A stretch of DNA of 64,000 nt, from contig JAFGXS010000039.1 in assembly GCA_016936505.1 (NCBI GenBank), forward strand, positions 1 to 64,000. The letters run 5' to 3'. A model generated the notes under the pieces. That model made no database searches, was not told where the DNA came from, and saw only the letters and a list, made by a program, of their open reading frames with translations. Both the position numbers and the translations under genes were made by a program. Each line of letters begins with the position of its first letter. Position 1 is the stretch's first letter. The DNA comes from Bacteroidales bacterium. Lineage in GTDB: Bacteria > Bacteroidota > Bacteroidia > Bacteroidales > F082. Positions 1 to 7,642 of the stretch are shown here, piece after piece.

Positions 1-193
1 GCCAAAAATGAAGACAAAATCCGGAGCCAAGAAAAGATTTACGGTGACGGGATCCGGTAAAATTAAAAGGAAGCATGCTTATAAAAGCCACATTCTGACT
101 AAAAAGTCAACCAAACGTAAACGTAATCTAACTTACTTTACCACAGTTGACCATGCGGATGAAAAGAACATCCGTCGCATGATTCGCGGGTAA
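1..193 (+). CDS. rpmI: 50S ribosomal protein L35, 5' end just outside window
   Basis: Small basic protein of the large ribosomal subunit. The residues from the internal Met (position 8), including [20 protein letters not shown] and the [15 protein letters not shown] segment, are diagnostic of L35. The frame stays open upstream as Pro-Lys before that Met, and the G at position 1 would complete an ATG two bases outside the window. The family start MPKMK is therefore expected and the true length is about 64 aa. It is followed by rplT, the usual infC-rpmI-rplT order, with infC presumably just upstream of the window. Confidence 0.95.
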   Translation, partial: PKMKTKSGAKKRFTVTGSGKIKRKHAYKSHILTKKSTKRKRNLTYFTTVDHADEKNIRRMIRG

Positions 194-214
194 TTAATTT
201 AATTTATCACTTTG

Positions 215-252
215 CTATAGCCCGATAAGTTTCCCTTTAGGGAACGCTATAG
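215..252 (+). promoter_or_regulatory. Nested hairpin in the rpmI-rplT intergenic leader
   Basis: In the 77-nt gap before rplT, CTATAG at 215-220 is repeated at 247-252. CTATAG is its own complement, so the two copies can pair. Between them, TTCCC (231-235) pairs with GGGAA (240-244) around a short loop. The result is an interrupted hairpin ending about 18 nt before the rplT start. Ribosomal protein L20 is known to control this operon in other bacteria by binding structured mRNA. That this hairpin is such a site is inference. Confidence 0.35.
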
Positions 253-270
253 TGGAAAAAACAAAAAACA

Positions 271-615
271 ATGCCAAGATCAGTTAACACTGTTGCGTCA
301 AGAACACGCAGAAAAAAGGTAATGAAAGAGGTCAAAGGACAATTTGGCCGTAGAAAAAATGTTTGGACGGTTGCTAAAAATGCATACGAAAAAGGCATGG
401 GTTATGCCTACCGTGACAGACGAACAAAAAAACGTAATTTCCGAGCACTGTGGATTCAGCGTATTAATGCTGGTGCCCGTTTGCACGGATTGTCTTACTC
501 CGAATTCATGGGTAAACTCCATGCAAAAGACATCAACCTGAGCCGTAAGGTTCTTGCAGACCTTGCCATGAACAATCCGGAAGCTTTTAAAGCTATCATT
601 GATGCTGTAAAATAG
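271..615 (+). CDS. rplT: 50S ribosomal protein L20
   Basis: A 114-aa basic protein of normal L20 length, starting [16 protein letters not shown] and containing [20 protein letters not shown], the family signature that binds 23S rRNA during large-subunit assembly. It is the last gene of the ribosomal operon and is followed after about 25 nt by a strong terminator. In several bacteria L20 is also the autoregulator of its own operon. A hairpin in the gap upstream (215-252) is a candidate control site. Confidence 0.97.
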   Translation: MPRSVNTVASRTRRKKVMKEVKGQFGRRKNVWTVAKNAYEKGMGYAYRDRRTKKRNFRALWIQRINAGARLHGLSYSEFMGKLHAKDINLSRKVLADLAMNNPEAFKAIIDAVK

Positions 616-634
616 CAACAGGTTGTTGAAGAAA

Positions 635-671
635 TAAAAAAGCCTTTCGGAATTCCGAAAGGCTTTTTTAA
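635..671. terminator. Bidirectional intrinsic terminator
   Basis: A near-perfect palindrome: AGCCTTTCGGAA (641-652) pairs with TTCCGAAAGGCT (653-664), extended by an A-run on the left and a T-run on the right. It therefore gives a G/C stem with a U-tract on either strand. It lies between the convergent ends of rplT (+) and the response-regulator gene (-) and should serve both. Confidence 0.9.
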
Positions 672-692
672 TATAACATAATATGAAATAGC

Positions 693-2090
693 TTATTCCA
701 TTCCAAACTTTTTCATTCTCCTATCCAGCGATTGCCAGCTAATTCCCAACAGCATAGCGGCTTTAGCTTTATTACTTTCAGCTAACTCCATTGCCTTACT
801 TATCAGTTCCATTTCATTTTCTTCCAGATTTAATCCGTTTTCAGAAGTATTTTCTGAATGATTAGAGGGGAATACCGGACTTTGATCCATCTTTTTAGAC
901 CAAGAAAGCTGAATATGATCTGTAGTCAGCACATCACCATCACAATAGATTACAGCTCGCTCAATAATATTTCTTAACTCTCTGATGTTACCCGGAAAGC
1001 TATAGGATTTGAGCAGTTCAATTACTTTAGGATGAACCTTATTCACATTCTTTTCCATATTATTGGCCGTTCTTTTTAAGTAATACTCAACCAAAATAGG
1101 AATATCTTCTTTATGCTCTCTTAAAGGAGGAATCTTAATAATAAAAATACCCAAACGATGAAATAAGTCGGACCGAAACTTTTGTTCATCAACCATCAGT
1201 TCAAGATCCTTATTTGAAGCCGCAATTACACGAACATCAACATTATTTATTTGTCTGGATCCCAACTTACTCACCTTCTTTTCTTCCAGAACACGAAGTA
1301 ATTTTGCCTGTTGAATTAAAGGCAGATCACTGATCTCATCCAGAAATAGTGTTCCCTTATCAGCAATTTCGAACCAACCTTGTTTCTCCGAATCAGCACC
1401 GGTAAAGGCTCCTTTTTTATGTCCAAAAAATTCACTTTCAAACAACGTTTCAGGAATAGCTGAACAGTTCACTGAATAAAATTTATTAGTACTCCTTTTA
1501 CTTAAGTAATGAATACCATGGGCAACCAGCTCTTTTCCTGTTCCGCTCTCCCCCATAATAAGTACCGATGTTGAAGGAGTTTGGGCTACACGGCTCATCA
1601 TACCAATCAGGTCCTTTACAGCTGAACTGTTACCAATAAGCTGCACTCCAATATGATCAAGCAACATCTTTGAAAGCACATCTCTGTTCGTCTTAACCGT
1701 TTGCAATTCCTCAGTAAGATGAATAAAACGTTGGGTCCTGACAATAGCCTTATAAATCTCTGTTAAACGGAATGGCTTGGGGAAATAGTCAACTGCTCCC
1801 TGGCGCATAGCATCAATAACTGTTGACATATCTCCATGACCTGATATCATAATTACTTCAACAAGCGGCTGAATTTTTTTAAGTTTTTGAAGCAATTCTA
1901 TACCTGACATTCCGGGTAAACGGATATCCAAGATTGCAATATCCACGGTATTATTCTTCATAATCTCCAACGCCTGATCTGGATTATATGCTGTAAGTAC
2001 ATTAAACTTTTGCGCCTGAAGAAATTCTTCAATTTCATCTACCATTCTTGGCTCATCGTCCACTACAAGAATTGTCAACTGCTGGTTCAT
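693..2090 (-). CDS. Sigma54-dependent response regulator (NtrC/AtoC type)
   Basis: A 465-aa transcriptional activator. Residues 5-120 are a receiver with the DD pair at 11-12, phospho-acceptor Asp55 and Lys105. Residues about 150-375 are the AAA+ sigma54-interaction domain, with Walker A GESGTGKE (180-187), the GAFTGA loop that contacts sigma54 (227-232) and Walker B GTLFLDE (246-252). The C-terminus is a Fis-type helix-turn-helix with the pattern AKAAMLLGISWQSLDRRMKK. Its start overlaps the stop of the upstream kinase gene by 4 nt (ATGA), so the two are translationally coupled and almost surely cognate. The targets cannot be read from this window. Confidence 0.95.
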   Translation of the reverse strand: MNQQLTILVVDDEPRMVDEIEEFLQAQKFNVLTAYNPDQALEIMKNNTVDIAILDIRLPGMSGIELLQKLKKIQPLVEVIMISGHGDMSTVIDAMRQGAVDYFPKPFRLTEIYKAIVRTQRFIHLTEELQTVKTNRDVLSKMLLDHIGVQLIGNSSAVKDLIGMMSRVAQTPSTSVLIMGESGTGKELVAHGIHYLSKRSTNKFYSVNCSAIPETLFESEFFGHKKGAFTGADSEKQGWFEIADKGTLFLDEISDLPLIQQAKLLRVLEEKKVSKLGSRQINNVDVRVIAASNKDLELMVDEQKFRSDLFHRLGIFIIKIPPLREHKEDIPILVEYYLKRTANNMEKNVNKVHPKVIELLKSYSFPGNIRELRNIIERAVIYCDGDVLTTDHIQLSWSKKMDQSPVFPSNHSENTSENGLNLEENEMELISKAMELAESNKAKAAMLLGISWQSLDRRMKKFGME

Positions 2091-4369
2091 ATTTCATCTT
2101 TTAATAATGGTAAGTCAATTTTAAATCCGGTAAAATTTCCTTCTTCACTCTCAACCTCAATCTTTCCCTTCATTTCCTTAATAATTCCATAGGAAATAGA
2201 TAGCCCCAAGCCAGTACCTTTTTCTTCATCTTTGGTGGTAAAAAACGGGTCAAAGATGTTATTTATGTTTTCTTTAGATATACCTGTGCCGTTGTCCTTT
2301 ATCAGGATGATACAGTTTTTTGAAGAAACACATGCTATCTCAATCTGCTTATTGTAAGTACCTTTAGCAATCTGCTTTTCCTTTTCTTCCATGGCATAAC
2401 GAGCGTTTGAGATCAGGTTCAAAAGTACTTGTTCCAATCTGTAATGATTACCTGTTATATAAACCGGATTATCTGGAAGATCAATATTAACCTGAATATC
2501 ATGATTTTTCATCTGAACCTCAACCATTGAAAGAGCATCACGAATAACACCAACGACATCAACTTTTTCCATTATTGTATTTTGCTGGTCGCGTGAAAAG
2601 ATTCTGACATGTTGTATAATCTTATTGATACGCTCTACATCTCTAAACAACAATGAGAACTTATTTTTAATATAATCTGTATCAACCAATTCAGTCTCTG
2701 ACATTCTGAGCAGAATATTTTCCAATCCCATTGAAATACCGCTTAATGGCTGATTAATCTCGTGTGAAAGGCCAGCAGAAAGCTCTCCCATAGACTCAAG
2801 TTTTGATTTCTGGACCAATAATTGTTGCTGTTGTTTAACCTTCTGAATTTCTTCTGAAATACGGCTCTCCAGTGTTTTATTCAGCATCTTAATCTCCTGC
2901 TCAGCAGTTTTCCGGCCTGTAATATCAGAAATAAACAATAAATAGGCCTGTTGTTTATTCCAGCTAATCTCCGTCGATTTTATATCCAGCCATTTAACAC
3001 TCTTTTCTCCTGTAATAATCCTGATATCAACAGATGCTGGATCATTAGATTTCATAAAATCATGAAGATAATTATTTATTGTTCTTTTATCCTTTTTATG
3101 AACGAAATCAGATAACAGTTTACCAATAATAAACTTTGGCTTCATCCCAAAGATATTAACAGCCTCAGGGTTTACCATGATGATCTTTTCATCTATCATG
3201 AGGATAATACCGTTATTTGCGTTCTCATAAATCAGCCTGTACTTCTCTTCACTTTCTTTTAGCAGTTCCTGGGCTTCTTTTCTGGTTACAACTTCTTGTT
3301 CCAGCTCACGGGTCCTATCCTTAACACGTTGCTCCAGGCCAGCATTCAGATCTATCAACTGAGATTCGACCTGCTTTCTGTAAATAGCAGCCCCGAGATT
3401 TCCGGCCAGGGTTTCCATAGCCTTTATTTCAGATTCGGACCAGATTCGTTCATTCTCACAATCATCCAGCCCGATGAAACCCCACCAGGCGTTCTCTACA
3501 AAAATTGGCATGGCTAGAAGAGAAACAATATCCTGAGCTGCCAAAACTTCCTTTTCATCACCTTCAGGAATATCTCTGATTAAACCATGTATGTAACCAC
3601 GCGATGGCATTACTTCTAACCACCTTGTCAATACAGGCGAATCAAAATATATCCTGAAAAGTTCAGGATTATCAATTTCTGCTTTTACTGAACTCTTAAC
3701 CCACTCATAAATTTGTGAGGTATATGGTTTGCCTGATTCATCATTAAAATTTTGAAAAATATAAACTCTTGAAGAGCGAGTAGCCAGCCCAATCTCTCCC
3801 AGAACCTTATAAACCGAATCAGAATTAAAACCCTCCTTAAAAAACACACCCGTTGCATATGCCAGTACCTGAAGAATTGCCTCTCCCCTTTCTTTAGATT
3901 TTTCTGCCTGTCGTCTTTTTTCCTCTTCCTCAGATACTTTTTTGTCTAATAATATTTCATTGGCAAGCTCAACCATTAAGTTGAGTAAATCATTGGCCTG
4001 AACCGGTTTCAATAAATAACCTTTTACGCCATACGAAATAGCACTCAGAAAATAATGCGACTCAGAAAAAGCTGAAATAATGACAATACGAACATTTTTA
4101 TCTTCTTTTCTTATCTTTGAGATCATTTCCAGCCCACTAATGACCTCCATTCTGACATCTGTCAAAACAACATCAGGTTTAAAGCGGCGAAACATTTCCA
4201 ACCCTTCCAAGCCGTCAGATGCCACATACACATTCTTAACTGCTTTAACAAGAATTCGCTGGTATATATTTCTGGAAGACGGATCTCCCTCAACATATAA
4301 TACTGAAATATTATGTTTTAAATCGGTCTGAGATTCTTTTTCTATTTGAACCGTCTTTTTTTTCATCAT
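2087..4369 (-). CDS. Hybrid sensor histidine kinase with N-terminal receiver, GAF and PAS domains
   Basis: A 760-aa cytoplasmic kinase with no membrane segment. In order: receiver 21-138 (Asp71, Lys121); a charged linker 142-165; a GAF-like sensor about 165-333; a coiled coil 340-375; PAS about 375-490; HisKA with His536 in SAGLSHEINQPLSGI; and HATPase with N-box NLISNA (651-656), DNGTGI (692-697) and FFTTKDEEKGTGLGL (709-723). The receiver's acidic pocket reads E27-G28-D29, so one usual Asp is Gly. Signals appear to be sensed in the cytoplasm and passed to the sigma54 regulator encoded next, whose start overlaps this stop. The N-terminal receiver suggests that the kinase also takes input from another phosphorelay. 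Confidence 0.92.
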   Translation of the reverse strand: MMKKKTVQIEKESQTDLKHNISVLYVEGDPSSRNIYQRILVKAVKNVYVASDGLEGLEMFRRFKPDVVLTDVRMEVISGLEMISKIRKEDKNVRIVIISAFSESHYFLSAISYGVKGYLLKPVQANDLLNLMVELANEILLDKKVSEEEEKRRQAEKSKERGEAILQVLAYATGVFFKEGFNSDSVYKVLGEIGLATRSSRVYIFQNFNDESGKPYTSQIYEWVKSSVKAEIDNPELFRIYFDSPVLTRWLEVMPSRGYIHGLIRDIPEGDEKEVLAAQDIVSLLAMPIFVENAWWGFIGLDDCENERIWSESEIKAMETLAGNLGAAIYRKQVESQLIDLNAGLEQRVKDRTRELEQEVVTRKEAQELLKESEEKYRLIYENANNGIILMIDEKIIMVNPEAVNIFGMKPKFIIGKLLSDFVHKKDKRTINNYLHDFMKSNDPASVDIRIITGEKSVKWLDIKSTEISWNKQQAYLLFISDITGRKTAEQEIKMLNKTLESRISEEIQKVKQQQQLLVQKSKLESMGELSAGLSHEINQPLSGISMGLENILLRMSETELVDTDYIKNKFSLLFRDVERINKIIQHVRIFSRDQQNTIMEKVDVVGVIRDALSMVEVQMKNHDIQVNIDLPDNPVYITGNHYRLEQVLLNLISNARYAMEEKEKQIAKGTYNKQIEIACVSSKNCIILIKDNGTGISKENINNIFDPFFTTKDEEKGTGLGLSISYGIIKEMKGKIEVESEEGNFTGFKIDLPLLKDEI

Positions 4370-4409
4370 ACAAGATTGGCTCCAGGGTCAGCATTTAAAT
4401 TGATCTTTA

Positions 4410-4417
4410 CAAATTTA
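4410..4417 (-). promoter_or_regulatory. Candidate Bacteroidota -7 box upstream of the hybrid kinase
   Basis: On the minus strand the sequence reads TAAATTTG, an exact match to TAnnTTTG, about 40 nt before the kinase ATG. I see no clear TTTG -33 element at standard spacing, so the support is the -7 match and its position only. Confidence 0.35.
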
Positions 4418-4472
4418 CACTTTTATATTTCAGGAAAAAACAGACAAATCCTAAATAATCAAAACCTAAAAT

Positions 4473-5189
4473 TTAATGTTGAAGCTGATCCTGTTGAACA
4501 CCCTCAAGGAATTTCTTTTTATAAAACGTATAATCAGGATGAAAGAAAGCCCACACATAAATATATGCCATGAATTCATTACTAACATTCCTAAAGCCTT
4601 TACTTGTCCTCCACCAGTGTTGCTGATCAAATGTTTCATCGGGTTCAGAAATAATACCAATTTTATATCGATCTCCAAAAGCCCTTTCAAACATAAGATG
4701 TGATCTGCGGGCATGAACACCAACTGAATATACATTAAGTTGATTACCCCATTCCTTGTGCTTTTCAAGAAGCAATCTTGTAGCAATAGCAGTATTATAC
4801 GTTCTGTCAATTACGACTGAAGTGGGAATAACAGCCTGAAAAACAGTATCAGAGAAACCATCTTGCTTTAATTGTGCCACTCCTGCAGCTGCGGTATTCT
4901 TAAAATGAAGAAAATCCTTACGAAATGTTATAGGCAAGCCAGTAACAATTAAATGCTCATAATGGTTCTTTTTATAATATTCAACTGCGTGAGACAATGC
5001 CTCATCACCAATCCATCCTTCAACAACCAACACTTTTGCAGGAACAGGATCGTTTTGAGATAAATATGAAGCAACTGTTCCCATCCATAAACGAAATATC
5101 GCAACAAATAAGAAGATAAAAACCAACCAACCCAACAAAGTAGGTCTGTTACATTTCCTCTTTCTGAATAAAATCAATCTTTGAAACAT
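4473..5189 (-). CDS. DUF218 / YdcF-SanA-like membrane-anchored protein
   Basis: 238 aa. Residues about 17-40 form one N-terminal membrane segment (LLGWLVFIFLFVAIFRLW), preceded by a basic tail, which leaves the rest outside the cytoplasm. The body has the DUF218 layout: a beta strand and loop KVLVVEGWIGDEALSHAVEYY, then VTGLP, and the conserved RTYNTAIATRLLL segment. DUF218 proteins (ElyC, SanA, YdcF) are tied to envelope or peptidoglycan integrity, but their chemistry is poorly defined. It is transcribed toward the kinase operon after a roughly 100-nt gap, which holds the kinase's promoter-like box. Confidence 0.72.
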   Translation of the reverse strand: MFQRLILFRKRKCNRPTLLGWLVFIFLFVAIFRLWMGTVASYLSQNDPVPAKVLVVEGWIGDEALSHAVEYYKKNHYEHLIVTGLPITFRKDFLHFKNTAAAGVAQLKQDGFSDTVFQAVIPTSVVIDRTYNTAIATRLLLEKHKEWGNQLNVYSVGVHARRSHLMFERAFGDRYKIGIISEPDETFDQQHWWRTSKGFRNVSNEFMAYIYVWAFFHPDYTFYKKKFLEGVQQDQLQH

Positions 5190-5418
5190 AGTATAAAAAG
5201 TACTTTTTCTTCAATAATATGAATTACAAGCCGAAAGGAAACAAGATAGCTTCAAATTTAAGAAAATTGGAAATCAAGGGTTAATTTTTCTGAGCTCTGT
5301 GTAACAAATACTGAAATTTCATCATTTGTGAAAAAATAACTCTTTAAATGTTAAAAAAACTAAAAATATTTGTGTAACCTTGCTCTACACTTATTATTTA
5401 CTTAAAAATTTTTGTTTT

Positions 5419-6609
5419 ATGAAAAAAAGATTTTTACTCTTAATTCTTGCCGTTGCTGTAGGTTTCAGCGCGTGTCAGAAAAAATCAACAAGCACAGGAA
5501 CAAATGTTGATGACCAGTTAACAGCATCCCATGAACGAGTTATTCCGGGAAGCTATATTATTCTATATGATAATACCGATAGCGGATTTAAAGCTGCGGC
5601 TCTGGATAGTAAAGCAAGAAAGGCTCAGGTTATTGAAGTATCAAAGGCTGTTTTCACAGGTGCAGGACTTTCACTACCAGAGGCTACACAGGTCTATGGA
5701 ACAGCTCTTAAAGGTATGGCGGTTAGTCTTACTGAAGAACAGGCCAATCTGATCAGAAATCAAAAAGGAGTAAAAGGAGTTTATCCTGACAAAATGGTAA
5801 CCCTTGCTAAACCCGGATCGACAACCAGCACCCCTCCAGCCGAAGTTATTCCTTATGGGGTTATCAGAACCGGATATACAACCTATACAGGAACTCATAA
5901 AGCCTGGATAATTGATACAGGAATTGATCTGGACCATCCTGATCTGAATGTTGATGTTGCTGATGGTTACCTTGCTCCAGGAATCCGTTCACGGAATGGT
6001 TTTGACGATGACAATGGTCATGGAAGTCATTGTGCTGGTATTGTAGGTGCTATTGATAACGAAATTGGTGTTGTTGGCGTAGCTGCCGGAGTTCAGGTTG
6101 TTCCCGTAAAAGTATTGGACCGTCGTGGTTCAGGTGCTTACAGTTCTATCATTGCAGGAATCGACTATGTAGCAGCTAACGCAACTCCTGGCGACGCTGC
6201 AAATTTAAGCCTGGGTGGCGGTGCTTACGATCCAATTGACCAGGCAGTACAGGCTTTGGGCGAAGCCGGAATTTTCGTTGCTATGGCCGCAGGTAACGAA
6301 ACTGATGATGCCAACAATCACTCACCTGCCAGAGCAAATGGTATTAATTTATACACTGTTTCAGCAATGGACCAGAATGATGTGTTTGCTTATTTTTCAA
6401 ACTATGGTAACCCCCCGGTTGATTATTGCGCACCTGGTGTAAGCATCTATTCAACATATAAAGATGCCGGATATGCCACATTAAGCGGAACTTCTATGGC
6501 TTCTCCTCACGTTTGTGGATTATTGTTAATTACCAACGGTAATCTGAAAACTGACGGATATGTAGTAAATGACCCTGATGGGAACCCTGACCCGATAGCT
6601 CATAACTAG
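5419..6609 (+). CDS. Lipoprotein subtilisin-like serine protease (S8)
   Basis: 396 aa from the chosen ATG, which gives a lipoprotein signal peptide MKKRFLLLILAVAVGFSAC with lipid-acceptor Cys19. The reading frame runs 13 codons further upstream, but that would bury the signal. Residues about 41-130 resemble an I9-type inhibitor propeptide (SYIILYDN, GVKGVYPDK). The catalytic domain has Asp166 (IIDTGIDLDHPD), His201 (NGHGSHCAGIVGAI), oxyanion Asn293 (AAGNE) and Ser359 (SGTSMASPHVCG). It ends about 40 residues after the Ser, with no C-terminal sorting domain, so it is a compact membrane-tethered protease. A terminator follows directly, so the gene is probably monocistronic. Confidence 0.92.
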   Translation: MKKRFLLLILAVAVGFSACQKKSTSTGTNVDDQLTASHERVIPGSYIILYDNTDSGFKAAALDSKARKAQVIEVSKAVFTGAGLSLPEATQVYGTALKGMAVSLTEEQANLIRNQKGVKGVYPDKMVTLAKPGSTTSTPPAEVIPYGVIRTGYTTYTGTHKAWIIDTGIDLDHPDLNVDVADGYLAPGIRSRNGFDDDNGHGSHCAGIVGAIDNEIGVVGVAAGVQVVPVKVLDRRGSGAYSSIIAGIDYVAANATPGDAANLSLGGGAYDPIDQAVQALGEAGIFVAMAAGNETDDANNHSPARANGINLYTVSAMDQNDVFAYFSNYGNPPVDYCAPGVSIYSTYKDAGYATLSGTSMASPHVCGLLLITNGNLKTDGYVVNDPDGNPDPIAHN

Positions 6610-6630
6610 GGATAATTATATTTTTTTATC

Positions 6631-6661
6631 AAAAGCTCTTCAATTTTGAAGGGCTTTTTTA
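6631..6661 (+). terminator. Intrinsic terminator after the subtilase gene
   Basis: AAAAGCTCTTCAA pairs with TTGAAGGGCTTTT with one G-U pair and a short loop, and runs into a T-rich tract (6655-6662). It lies about 20 nt past the protease stop codon and separates it from pdxH. Confidence 0.75.
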
Positions 6662-6706
6662 TTTCAGAAAAAAGCAGACCTTTGCAGCGAACTTCAATCA
6701 GTAATA

Positions 6707-7336
6707 ATGAATCTATCAGACCTTAGAAGAGATTTTGGCCAACAAAATGAAAGGTTAATCTGGCCTGAAAATCCATTTCCATTATTTGAGAAATGGCTTA
6801 ATGATGCCATAGAAAAACCTGTTCAGGAAGCCAATGCATTGATATTGTCCACTGTAGGAAAAGATCTTAAACCCTCATCGAGGGTTGTTCTGCTCAAAGA
6901 GTTTAGTGAAGCAGAAGGATTTGTCTTTTACACAGATTATAACAGCCATAAAGGACAGGATCTTAAAAACAATCCGTATGCAGCAATTATTTTCTATTGG
7001 AATTTACTTGAAAGACAAATAAGAATTGAAGGAAAAGTGGGAAAAATCAGTCGTAAAAGGTCAAAAGCCTACTTCAACAGCCGTCCGCTTGAGAGTCGGT
7101 TAAGTGCCTATGTTTCACCCCAAAGTCAGCCTATTGAGAGTCTGGAGAATTTACAACAACTAAGAGAAGATTTAATAAATTCAGAACAAGAAATTACCTG
7201 CCCTGAACACTGGGGAGGCTATGCTTTGTTCCCATCAAAAATTGAGTTCTGGCAAGGAGGTGCAAACCGGTTACATCACAGAATGGAATATACACAAACA
7301 GGCGATAAATGGATGAAGCAGATGCTGGCACCCTAA
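6707..7336 (+). CDS. pdxH: Pyridoxine/pyridoxamine 5'-phosphate oxidase
   Basis: 209 aa, full family length. It uses FMN and O2 to oxidise pyridoxine or pyridoxamine 5'-phosphate to pyridoxal 5'-phosphate in the cytoplasm. Diagnostic segments are SSRVVLLKEF and FYTDYNSHKGQDL (FMN/PLP site), the middle motif FYWNLLERQIRIEGKV and the C-terminal signature FWQGGANRLHHR. A promoter-like GACCTTTG (6677-6684), one mismatch from TAnnTTTG, lies 23 nt before the ATG. Its stop overlaps the stop of the convergent DUF1858 gene by 3 bases. An O2-dependent PLP salvage enzyme suggests at least occasional oxygen exposure. Confidence 0.95.
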   Translation: MNLSDLRRDFGQQNERLIWPENPFPLFEKWLNDAIEKPVQEANALILSTVGKDLKPSSRVVLLKEFSEAEGFVFYTDYNSHKGQDLKNNPYAAIIFYWNLLERQIRIEGKVGKISRKRSKAYFNSRPLESRLSAYVSPQSQPIESLENLQQLREDLINSEQEITCPEHWGGYALFPSKIEFWQGGANRLHHRMEYTQTGDKWMKQMLAP

Positions 7337-7602
7337 AGATCCATTTCTTTTACATCCATTTTTGGATCTTCTTTTGAATCTCCATCGCCCTTATCAGCCA
7401 ATTGTATCATTTCTTCAACAACGTTCTTAATATCTTCGTCAGAAAAGTTCTTTTCCTGACAAGCTTCTTCCAGTGTTCCCCAGATAGGCTCACCACACAT
7501 AATACACCGAATGCCTTTTTCCATTAAAAAACGAACAGAAAACGGGTATTCGTTAACCAGCTCTTCGATGAGAATATTTTTATTTATTTCCGGTTTGGCC
7601 AT
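7333..7602 (-). CDS. DUF1858-domain small protein with Cys pair
   Basis: An 89-aa soluble protein. Residues 8-72 match DUF1858: a helix ending in YPFSVRFLMEKGIRCIMCGEP, then GTLEEACQEK and a second helical segment. The Cys-X2-Cys at residues 33-36 is typical and may bind metal or act as a redox pair. The family is often found with redox or hybrid-cluster proteins, but no specific function is established. The tail is acidic (DGDSKEDPKMD). An exact -7 box lies 15 nt upstream, so it probably has its own short transcript. Confidence 0.8.
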   Translation of the reverse strand: MAKPEINKNILIEELVNEYPFSVRFLMEKGIRCIMCGEPIWGTLEEACQEKNFSDEDIKNVVEEMIQLADKGDGDSKEDPKMDVKEMDL

Positions 7603-7616
7603 TTTTTATATTTATG

Positions 7617-7624
7617 CAAATTTA
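7617..7624 (-). promoter_or_regulatory. Candidate -7 box for the DUF1858 gene
   Basis: The minus strand reads TAAATTTG, an exact TAnnTTTG, 14 nt upstream of the start codon. This implies a very short leader. No convincing -33 TTTG was found. Confidence 0.4.
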
Positions 7625-7642
7625 CAGATTCTGTTTGTGATA

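Noticed and set aside
298-618. Minus-strand reading frame over rplT
   Set aside because: It lies entirely within L20 on the opposite strand, and its protein resembles no family. The L20 signature fixes the real gene.
5380-5418. 13-codon extension of the subtilase
   Set aside because: It would put MLYTYYLLKNFCF before a textbook lipoprotein signal peptide, so the ATG at 5419 was preferred.
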